DNA of 31,024 bases from a virus: IMG/VR virus record IMGVR_UViG_3300019850_000087, positions 1 through 31,024 of that record, one strand, 5' to 3'. The notes under the pieces were generated by a model. The model saw only the letters and a program-made list of their open reading frames with translations, had not been told where the DNA came from and searched no databases. How positions within the stretch are numbered: position 1 is the first letter of the stretch; each line of letters starts with the position of its first letter. Positions 1 to 5,473 of this stretch are shown here, piece after piece. The position numbers and the translations under genes are program-made.

Positions 1-141
1 GGAGCTGGTAAATTAACTGATAATGAGACTTTTTACGGTGCGATAATTATAGATGACCCTAATAAAATCAACTCAGACGGATCTGAAATCTTGAGTAATG
101 AACCAAATGAAATTTTTAACAGCACAATAAGGAGCAGGCGA
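1..141. repeat. Direct terminal repeat, left copy
   Basis: Bases 1-141 are identical to 30884-31024. The overlap lies in the middle of the terminase gene and keeps its frame, as expected when a circular assembly graph is cut at an arbitrary point. The length of 141 matches a common maximum k-mer size of short-read assemblers, so I read it as an assembly overlap of a circular or circularly permuted genome, not a biological terminal redundancy. Confidence 0.95.
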
Positions 142-942
142 AATGGGAAACACACACCTATAATTCTTATTCAGCAAAGAGTATTTACTAATGATTTGAG
201 CGGGTTTTTGCTTAGTGGTAAAGGCTCTATGAAATTCAAACATATAAATTTGCCTATTGTTACAAAAAAGATACCTCTTTGGGCTGCAAAAATGGATTTA
301 AAAGAGATTGAAAACTTAAAAACAAATCCTGAAACAGCATATTTTTTTGATGCACAATATATGCAAAATCCACGCGAGAGAGATGGCACAATATTTACAG
401 AAAAAGAATTAAACTTTTTTGATGTTAAGAAAATAAATATATCGGAAAATGATTTGTTAATTTCTCACACAGACGTGGCAGACGGTGGGGGCGACTATCT
501 TAGTACTGTTTTTGCACTTATAAGGAACAACAAATTCTTTATTATAGATATAGTACACTCAAAGAATATAAGTAATATAACTACTCGAAAAATAGTGAAT
601 AAGCTACAAAAATACAAGATAATTAAAGCTCTATTTGAAAGCAATAATCAGGGGCGCATGTACTCAAAAGAAGTACAACGGCTTGCAATCGAAAATAAAC
701 TAAATATAGATATTCGAGCTTATCCGAATACGACAAACAAAATAACTAGAATACTCATGCAGTCGGAATTCATTAAAGAAAGTGTTTATTTTGTGAATGA
801 TAAGCAACAAACAGTCGAATACAAGCAATTTATGAACCAATTAGTTAGATTTAATGCAAATGGTAGGAATAAAAACGATGACGCACCAGATACGCTTTCA
901 GGGCTTTGTAACTATGTACGAAAGATGTACAAGCTACAATAA
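1..942 (+). CDS. terL: Terminase large subunit, C-terminal part (gene split by the contig join)
   Basis: This is the C-terminal 313 residues of the DNA-packaging motor. The reading frame is open from base 1 and continues the frame of 30413-31024 once the repeated ends are merged, giving a 470-residue protein. The early part carries the Walker B strand (AIIIDDPNK, residues about 171-179 of the joined protein). The second half is an RNase H-like headful or cos nuclease. Its acidic residues are visible in SHTDVADGGGDYLS, in ALFESNNQG and in DDAPDTLSGL near the end, which is the usual D/E/D pattern. A TTG at 91 could be mistaken for a start but is internal. The gene ends at TAA 940-942, directly before the hairpin at 946-963. 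Function is confident from motifs; which packaging strategy it uses cannot be seen. Confidence 0.93.
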   Translation, partial: GAGKLTDNETFYGAIIIDDPNKINSDGSEILSNEPNEIFNSTIRSRRNGKHTPIILIQQRVFTNDLSGFLLSGKGSMKFKHINLPIVTKKIPLWAAKMDLKEIENLKTNPETAYFFDAQYMQNPRERDGTIFTEKELNFFDVKKINISENDLLISHTDVADGGGDYLSTVFALIRNNKFFIIDIVHSKNISNITTRKIVNKLQKYKIIKALFESNNQGRMYSKEVQRLAIENKLNIDIRAYPNTTNKITRILMQSEFIKESVYFVNDKQQTVEYKQFMNQLVRFNANGRNKNDDAPDTLSGLCNYVRKMYKLQ

Positions 943-963
943 AAAAAGCCCCGCTTGGGGCTT
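941..963 (-). terminator. Intrinsic terminator between terL and the leftward early block
   Basis: A 7-bp stem AAGCCCC / GGGGCTT (946-952 with 957-963) has a GCTT tetraloop. Read leftward it is followed by seven U, so it ends minus-strand transcripts coming from 1309. Read rightward it lacks a U tract, but the same stem may still help to stop terL transcripts, since the two genes converge here. Confidence 0.85.
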
Positions 964-991
964 CATAGCATATTCTTAATCTATTAATCTA

Positions 992-1309
992 TTATTCTAT
1001 TATTCTATAACAGATTAATCTATTATCAAAGATTATTTGAAAATCTGCATCATCAAAATTGCGATTTCTTTGATTATAAAAACCTTTGCAAAATTTAATT
1101 TCTTCCTTTGTCCAATATAGAATTTCAACTATATTACTATCGCTAAATTCTAATTCTTTTTCATTTATTTCAGTGTTAAATCCTTTTAATTCAACATCTA
1201 AATATATAACACTAACAACATCTTTTGCGTCGATTAGTTCTATAATAGTTCCAATACTAAAGTCAACAATGTATTCCCCTTTTTCAGTTCTATAAAAAAT
1301 GCTTTCCAT
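992..1309 (-). CDS. Hypothetical protein, isolated 105-residue gene
   Basis: The protein is acidic and probably soluble (MESIFYRTEKGEYIVDFSIG... start; about 105 residues) with alternating beta-like segments and no membrane segment or known motif that I recognise. It is the last gene of the leftward block but stands alone. Hairpin terminators lie downstream (941-963) and upstream (1422-1459 and 1532-1567), and it has its own TATCTTTG box at 1335-1342. That arrangement is the classical layout of a moron, a cargo gene expressed independently of the phage programme. Function unknown; anti-host, superinfection or defence roles would be guesses. Confidence 0.7.
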   Translation of the reverse strand: MESIFYRTEKGEYIVDFSIGTIIELIDAKDVVSVIYLDVELKGFNTEINEKELEFSDSNIVEILYWTKEEIKFCKGFYNQRNRNFDDADFQIIFDNRLICYRIIE

Positions 1310-1334
1310 AATCCTTTTCTTTAATTGTTCGATA

Positions 1335-1342
1335 CAAAGATA
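1335..1342 (-). promoter_or_regulatory. Bacteroidota-type -7 box for the isolated gene 992-1309
   Basis: On the minus strand these bases read TATCTTTG, an exact match to TAnnTTTG. The box lies 26 bases before the ATG at 1309, placing a start site roughly 20 bases before it. No clear TTTG -33 element is seen at the usual distance, so promoter strength is uncertain. Confidence 0.55.
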
Positions 1343-1421
1343 GTGTAAAAGTATATACTATATGTTAATGAAAAGTAAAGATTTGTGAATTAATTGTTAA
1401 AGAAAGTATTAAATCATAAAT

Positions 1422-1459
1422 AAAAAAAGCTATTCAGACCTCCAAATCTTGAATAGCTT
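1422..1459 (-). terminator. Leftward intrinsic terminator, second of a tandem pair
   Basis: A 10-bp perfect stem AAGCTATTCA / TGAATAGCTT (1427-1436 with 1450-1459), 13-nt loop, then seven U on the minus strand. Together with the hairpin at 1532-1567 it closes the early operon downstream of the gene at 1601-1996. The flanking bases resemble those of its partner, suggesting a duplicated terminator module. Confidence 0.8.
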
Positions 1460-1531
1460 AGGATATTTTTTAACTGTACTTTTAAAGTAACAACAATGGC
1501 AAAGATATAAATAATATTAAATCATACAAAT

Positions 1532-1567
1532 AAAAAAAGCTACTCTATACGTTTATAAAGTAGCTTT
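1532..1567 (-). terminator. Leftward intrinsic terminator, first of a tandem pair
   Basis: A 9-bp perfect stem AAAGCTACT / AGTAGCTTT (1536-1544 with 1559-1567), 14-nt loop, then seven U on the minus strand. It lies about 35 bases after the stop of the small terminase candidate. Confidence 0.8.
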
Positions 1568-1600
1568 CGCCAAATTCTCACATTATTAATGTGTTAATCG

Positions 1601-1996
1601 TCAAATATCCAATTTTTCATCCAACTTTTTTGCAATTTCTTGAGCTTCTTTTGCTGTAATGTCGATGTTTCTAACAGTACTTTTTTGCTCAATAGTATGA
1701 AAGTTCCCCGACAGGGCTAAAAGCTCTTCTTTTGTTGCTAAAAGCTTGTATAATGCTATCAACCCAACCCCTTTTCCCTCTTCAAGCCTTTCTCTTATAT
1801 CAATCTTTTTTAGTACCTTATTACGATTTAATTCGCTTTTTATAGCGTCCAATTCGTCTAATTTTTCGTTAAAAATATTATAAAAAGTAGATTTTGAACA
1901 AGGCAATAAGGCTACCAAATCTTCTACAAAATAAAGATTATTTTCTTTAATTAACTGAATAGAATCTTTATATAATTTTTTCTTATCGTATGCCAT
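1601..1996 (-). CDS. terS: Probable terminase small subunit (HTH protein)
   Basis: This 131-residue protein begins MAYDKKKLYKDSIQLIKENN and has a segment VEDLVALLPCSKSTFYNIF (about residues 24-42). The segment has the shape of a helix-turn-helix with a serine/threonine-rich recognition helix. It is followed by a long helical region with the phrase LIALYKLLATKEELLALS. This layout (N-terminal DNA-binding helices, then an oligomerisation coil) is that of small terminase proteins in Bacteroidota phages, which recognise the packaging site and load the large subunit. It is encoded about 650 bases from terL but on the opposite strand, separated from it by the isolated gene 992-1309. A plain transcriptional regulator is the main alternative. 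Confidence 0.6.
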   Translation of the reverse strand: MAYDKKKLYKDSIQLIKENNLYFVEDLVALLPCSKSTFYNIFNEKLDELDAIKSELNRNKVLKKIDIRERLEEGKGVGLIALYKLLATKEELLALSGNFHTIEQKSTVRNIDITAKEAQEIAKKLDEKLDI

Positions 1997-2013
1997 TACT
2001 CCCTTTGTTTTAG

Positions 2014-2198
2014 TTAATATTTCCTATATTTCTTGTTAAAATCTTCTATTCTTATAGGCTCGATTTTTTTTGCTTTGCCATTCTTGACTATTGCAGTAAT
2101 AAAACCCCACTCATTGATTACGAGTTCTCTTTTGTCTTTGTTAATTTCTTTTGTTTTTTTAACAATTCATCTGCTCTTTGTCTCATTCTTACGTCCAT
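2014..2198 (-). pseudogene. Small unknown gene needing a -1 frameshift at an A7 tract
   Basis: From the ATG at 2198 the frame reads MDVRMRQRADELLKK, then after seven adenines (T7 at 2154-2160 on the plus strand) meets a stop, giving only 26 residues. The -1 frame is open for the rest of the interval and ends with TAA at 2014-2016, 17 bases before the terS ATG, as expected for a neighbour in a tight operon. A single slip on A_AAA_AAA joins the two into a 61-residue basic protein that contains ELVINEWGFITAIVKNGKAK. There is no start codon in the second frame. The gene is either broken by a 1-base deletion, recoded by ribosomal or transcriptional slippage, or affected by a homopolymer error. Confidence 0.5.
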
Positions 2199-2203
2199 AA
2201 TCC

Positions 2204-2404
2204 TTAATTTTTTGCGTATAATAAAATAAAATTCCCTTTTATATCAGTGACTTTTACCTCTTTAGCATTTCTAAATTCATTATAAGCAAATCTTGCGAAT
2301 GTAGAAACATGGTTCACATTTGGCAGCTGAATACGCCTTTTAACATCTTTTTTGTGTGTAAAAAAGCGCTTGTTAAATCTGATTGTAAATATAAATGTTT
2401 CCAT
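2204..2404 (-). CDS. Hypothetical protein, 66 residues, basic
   Basis: Small basic protein, rich in Phe, Arg and Lys (METFIFTIRFNKRFFTHKKD at the N-terminus), with no membrane segment. It ends 5 bases before the ATG of the frameshifted gene 2014-2198 and begins 5 bases after the stop of the next upstream gene, so it is part of the same leftward operon. I do not recognise the family. Its sequence suggests a compact alpha/beta fold, perhaps nucleic-acid contacting given the charge, but that is a guess. Confidence 0.65.
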   Translation of the reverse strand: METFIFTIRFNKRFFTHKKDVKRRIQLPNVNHVSTFARFAYNEFRNAKEVKVTDIKGNFILLYAKN

Positions 2405-2409
2405 TATTG

Positions 2410-2781
2410 TTAATTTTTTGTTAAATCGTCTAATCTATCTTTTATCAACTTCAAATGAAATTTATCAGTACTGAATTTAAAGCTCTTCCCGAAGCCGTTA
2501 AAATAATCTATATAGGCATCTTTCAAACCTACATAGGCTTTAGGATTAAAATAAAAATGCTCGCCAAATTCAAGTACATAATCGTACCATTCTTGAATCG
2601 TTTCGGCATCTATGTTGTTGTCCACGAAATATTTAACAATTTCAAAAGAATAAAAACTGCCATCGCTAAAATTAGCTACTTCTCCAACATTGTCGCCCAT
2701 CCAGTTATCAAATTCAATGTCCATTATTTTTGCAAAAGTTCTAACATATTGCAAACAGACTGAATTATATTTTTCTTTCAT
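2410..2781 (-). CDS. Hypothetical acidic protein, 123 residues
   Basis: Acidic aromatic-rich protein starting MKEKYNSVCLQYVRTFAKIM and containing FDNWMGDNVGEVANFSD and ETIQEWYDYVLEFGEHFYFN. The composition (many Asp, Tyr, Phe and Trp) is that of small soluble phage early proteins, some of which are host-takeover or DNA-mimic proteins, but nothing specific is visible. It is separated by 60 bases of A/T-rich sequence from the methyltransferase gene upstream, with no clear promoter box in between, so it is probably co-transcribed. Confidence 0.7.
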   Translation of the reverse strand: MKEKYNSVCLQYVRTFAKIMDIEFDNWMGDNVGEVANFSDGSFYSFEIVKYFVDNNIDAETIQEWYDYVLEFGEHFYFNPKAYVGLKDAYIDYFNGFGKSFKFSTDKFHLKLIKDRLDDLTKN

Positions 2782-2841
2782 ATTTTAATTTTTCGCTAAG
2801 TTAAACTATTCTAAAAATATTTCAAATGTTTTAACAAATTA

Positions 2842-3609
2842 TTAATATAAATCGAATAACGTTGGGTAATTTTCATAGTTTGTAATTAAAATTTCAGTTC
2901 TACGATTTTTCAGGTTTACCCTTTCGCTTATTGTGTTAATATTTAATTTATATTGCTTTGCTAACTCTAAAATAATAGGAGTGTCAAACTCCGAAATTGC
3001 AAACCTTATTCCACTTTTTACTAATATTTCAAATAAATCCTCCGTATCTTTTTTTGTGAAACGATCTGAATAGTTATTACAAGTGTTAAGATATGGGGGG
3101 TCGGCATAAATAAACGTGTTTTGTTTATCATTAACTTTAAAAGATATTTTATTTATAACATTTCTAAAATCAGTATTCATAAATTTAACATTAAATAATA
3201 ATTTATTTGTACTGTAAATATTTTGAAGTAGAATTTCTTTTGAATTATCAACTCCAAAATGTAAAGCATCTGGTTTTCCCATGTATCCAAAATTACTCAA
3301 AAATAAAAATCTAACAGCCTGTAAAATAGTGTCTTTCTCTTTGTTTACTTTCCAATAATTCCACAAATCATCATGTATAGGCATTTTATAAACAGCTTCA
3401 TAAAGTGAGTCTGGATTATTTTTTGTAACATTATATAGATTAAACACTTCGCTATCAATATCATTACAAATATTATATTTTGCTTTCGGCTTATTAAAAA
3501 ACAGCCCCCCAGCTCCAAAAAACATTTCGCAATAAATCTCATGTTTTGGAAAATAACTTACTATTTTATTTGCTATTCTACTTTTATTCCCTATTCTTCT
3601 CAAAATCAT
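2842..3609 (-). CDS. dam: D12-class DNA adenine N6-methyltransferase (Dam-like)
   Basis: The protein transfers a methyl group from S-adenosylmethionine to adenine in DNA. Its 255 residues fit the D12 class, with motifs in the order expected for the alpha group. There is an N-terminal RRIGNKSRI segment, the SAM-binding FFGAGGLFF at residues 30-38, an acidic ICNDID after the second strand, and the catalytic YADPPY at 168-173. The target-recognition region lies between. The target cannot be read from sequence, but GATC is the usual target of this class and GATC is scarce in this genome. It lies 4 bases downstream of a 79-residue gene and near a PD-(D/E)XK nuclease gene. The role is probably protection from host restriction or marking of phage DNA. 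It is complete, with no missing key residue. Confidence 0.92.
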   Translation of the reverse strand: MILRRIGNKSRIANKIVSYFPKHEIYCEMFFGAGGLFFNKPKAKYNICNDIDSEVFNLYNVTKNNPDSLYEAVYKMPIHDDLWNYWKVNKEKDTILQAVRFLFLSNFGYMGKPDALHFGVDNSKEILLQNIYSTNKLLFNVKFMNTDFRNVINKISFKVNDKQNTFIYADPPYLNTCNNYSDRFTKKDTEDLFEILVKSGIRFAISEFDTPIILELAKQYKLNINTISERVNLKNRRTEILITNYENYPTLFDLY

Positions 3610-3613
3610 AATG

Positions 3614-3853
3614 TTATATATTATTTAAAGCGTTAAAAATTTCTGGTATTGTTATTAAATATCCCTCTTTGTTTAATATGTACTTTCTAAGCGACTTTTG
3701 CACGTCATTAGGTGCTTTTGAGCGTCTTATATTGATATGAAATACTTTTGCCTGCTCCTGCAGCAAAAAAGCTATTTCTGTCCTAATATCCATATCCCCA
3801 GTATCCAAAAAATCTAAAATTTTAACTATTATTGCAGCGTGTTTATTATTCAT
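3614..3853 (-). CDS. Hypothetical protein, 79 residues
   Basis: Mostly helical, neutral to basic small protein (MNNKHAAIIVKILDFLDTGD..., with IRTEIAFLLQEQAKVFHINI in the middle). Its start overlaps the end of the nuclease gene 3846-4247 by 8 bases and its end is 4 bases from the methyltransferase start, so the three are translated together. No known domain is recognised. Its position between a nuclease and a methyltransferase invites the thought of an accessory subunit, but nothing in the sequence demands it. Confidence 0.65.
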   Translation of the reverse strand: MNNKHAAIIVKILDFLDTGDMDIRTEIAFLLQEQAKVFHINIRRSKAPNDVQKSLRKYILNKEGYLITIPEIFNALNNI

Positions 3854-4247
3854 AACTTTTTGTTATAATTGTTCGTAAATCTTTAACATATAACTGTTTA
3901 CTTAATTGTTGGTACGTATATTGCAAATAATAGAATCCGTTTATATTCGCTAAATTGGACTTAACTAAGTCATTCTCATAGCCTTTACCTCCTCTATTAT
4001 GCCGACCGGTCATGTACTGACCGCCGTTTATTTCTATGATAATTCTCATTTTTAGAATAAAATAATCGGCTCGAAATTGACGTTTAGTAGGCATTATATT
4101 TGAGAAAACTACCTCTTTGCTAAATTGTAAATTATTTTTGCTTAAAAACTGCTCGAACTCTTTTAACAGCAATATATTTGTTAATGAATTTTTAGGTTTC
4201 ACCGAGCTCCTTTTTAACCTAGCTCTTGAATATTTAACTTTACTCAT
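3846..4247 (-). CDS. PD-(D/E)XK-type endonuclease (Vsr/DUF559-like)
   Basis: A 133-residue nuclease-like protein. The core reads FRADYFILKMRIIIEINGGQ (residues about 58-77), which gives the Asp and the E-x-N/x-G strand of the PD-(D/E)XK fold, followed by GRHNRGGKGYENDLVKSNLA and a strand GFYYLQYT. In related phage proteins the same order (D, E-I-x-G-G, RH-x-RG, D-x-x-K-x-N) marks a small nuclease thought to act on recombination or replication intermediates. The basic N-terminus (KYSRARLKRSSVKPK) suits DNA binding. It overlaps both neighbours by 8 bases. Junction resolvase, mismatch-type nicking enzyme or restriction partner of the nearby methyltransferase are all possible; the first seems most likely. 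Confidence 0.72.
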   Translation of the reverse strand: MSKVKYSRARLKRSSVKPKNSLTNILLLKEFEQFLSKNNLQFSKEVVFSNIMPTKRQFRADYFILKMRIIIEINGGQYMTGRHNRGGKGYENDLVKSNLANINGFYYLQYTYQQLSKQLYVKDLRTIITKSYE

Positions 4248-4452
4248 CTATCCATTTATTTAACATCATGAAACTAAGTTCAATAGCCTCTTTCTCAGTA
4301 TCGCAACCTCCTCTGTATTTTATTGTTCGATAACGAATAAATAAACTTTTTTCTATCCTGTTAAATCTCACGATAAATTCATATCTGTTATGAAACAGAT
4401 AAAACCCGTGCGCTGTTTTTTCTTTTAATTTCGTAAATTCTATTTTTGTCAT
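4240..4452 (-). CDS. Hypothetical protein, 70 residues
   Basis: Basic small protein (MTKIEFTKLKEKTAHGFYLF start; FIRYRTIKYRGGCDTEKEAI near the C-terminal half). Predicted beta strands come first and a helix last, similar in outline to AP2-like or Arm-type small DNA-binding folds, but no motif settles it. It overlaps the nuclease start by 8 bases and shares one base with the stop/start junction of the 117-residue gene upstream, so translation is coupled. Confidence 0.65.
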   Translation of the reverse strand: MTKIEFTKLKEKTAHGFYLFHNRYEFIVRFNRIEKSLFIRYRTIKYRGGCDTEKEAIELSFMMLNKWIDE

Positions 4453-4805
4453 TATTTTTTAGGTTTTTCGTTATAAATTAGTTCTGTTTGTTCTATAGCA
4501 TAAAATAAATTTTGCAATTCATGTACATGAATTGGACAATCAATAACTATTCTTTTGTTAAAATAAATGACTGGATTCTCGTAATGCTCTTCACTATTTA
4601 GTATTGTTATATCTCCAAAAGTGTAGCCAAATTTATTTTTTGTAAACCCAAATTTTAACAGCCATTTTTCTGTTAATAAAATAGGTTCGTAATTAACTAT
4701 AAAATCGTTATCATTGAATAAATCTACAAAATCCAATAATCCAATCTGCCCAACTTCGCCCCGGTATTTAACAAAATTTCCTATTCTTAATTCTTCTATT
4801 TTCAT
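4452..4805 (-). CDS. Conserved Bacteroidota phage protein of unknown function (MKIEELRIGNFV family)
   Basis: The N-terminus MKIEELRIGNFVKYRGEVGQ, the middle ILLTEKWLLKFGFTKNKFGY and the C-terminal VHELQNLFYAIEQTEL form a pattern I recognise from many phages and mobile elements of Bacteroidota. These appear in databases only as hypothetical proteins. The order is a small beta-barrel-like start, then a helix ending in the His-(E/Q)-LQN-L-(Y/F) signature. It is soluble, with no signal peptide. The family tends to sit in early or replication blocks, as here. Its activity is unknown. The recognition is from memory, not from a search. Confidence 0.75.
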   Translation of the reverse strand: MKIEELRIGNFVKYRGEVGQIGLLDFVDLFNDNDFIVNYEPILLTEKWLLKFGFTKNKFGYTFGDITILNSEEHYENPVIYFNKRIVIDCPIHVHELQNLFYAIEQTELIYNEKPKK

Positions 4806-4874
4806 AACATTAATTTTTTAATATTCTTTTTCAATTTGTTCGGAAAATACTTGTAACATCATTTTTTCTGATTT

Positions 4875-5336
4875 TTAAATTAAATTATACTTTTCTAGTT
4901 GACTTCTCAACGCCCAAACTTTACGCCCGTTTTTTTCTAACATTGTGTATTTTTTCATATCTACTCCGTATTTGTTAACCATTTCAACTAATTCCATATA
5001 TGTGTGAGTTTCAACATATTGGTTAAATTTAATTATGTCGGCAATTTTAGGGCTGTCGTAAACAAAATTGTCTATCAAATTGTTAACAGCATCATTTAAT
5101 CTGCTATCAGTTAATTTATTACGTTTGATGGCTTCGGGCAAAAGATTAAAAAACGCATCACTCATTTTTGGGAATGCTGCCTTTAATTTGCTAAGTCCCT
5201 CAAACATGCCATGTTCGGAAAGATTATCGGTATAAATCGAAATTTTGTTACTCTGTTTTTCAAACTTTTGCAAACTTTCGTTATTTGTTGCTAAGCTTTG
5301 CTTAAATTTGTCTAATTCGTTGCTTAATTCTTGCAT
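4875..5336 (-). CDS. Putative helicase-loader-like replication protein
   Basis: A 153-residue protein with a coiled-coil-like N-terminus (QELSNELDKFKQSLATNNES). A helical region follows: LSKLKAAFPKMSDAFFNLLP, then NDAVNNLIDNFVYDSPKIAD. The pattern of AFP, a run of helices, and a final P-x-IADI resembles the N-terminal domain of phage helicase loaders (the G39P/DnaI type), where it contacts the replicative helicase. No ATPase motif is present, so it would be a loader or inhibitor without an AAA+ domain. It lies directly downstream of the replisome organizer, the normal place for the loader partner. The assignment is by analogy and position. Confidence 0.45.
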   Translation of the reverse strand: MQELSNELDKFKQSLATNNESLQKFEKQSNKISIYTDNLSEHGMFEGLSKLKAAFPKMSDAFFNLLPEAIKRNKLTDSRLNDAVNNLIDNFVYDSPKIADIIKFNQYVETHTYMELVEMVNKYGVDMKKYTMLEKNGRKVWALRSQLEKYNLI

Positions 5337-5393
5337 AATTATTAATTAAGTTTATATAGTAGCTTTATTTTGCATTTTAAATATTAATCGGTA

Positions 5394-5401
5394 CAAATAT
5401 A
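5394..5401 (-). promoter_or_regulatory. Bacteroidota-type -7 box upstream of the loader-like gene
   Basis: The minus strand reads TATATTTG, an exact TAnnTTTG match, 58 bases before the ATG at 5336 in a 137-base gap after the replisome organizer. The -33 element is not convincing. It may give a second start for the distal early genes. Confidence 0.45.
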
Positions 5402-5473
5402 CTACTTTTGTTTTTTATTAGTTTAAATCGCTTATTTTGCGCCTTTAAAATCATTTTAGCAATTTACTTTTAA

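Noticed and set aside
4818-4862. 14-codon micro-ORF on the minus strand (MMLQVFSEQIEKEY)
   Set aside because: Placed between two genes with fair spacing, but too short to distinguish from chance.
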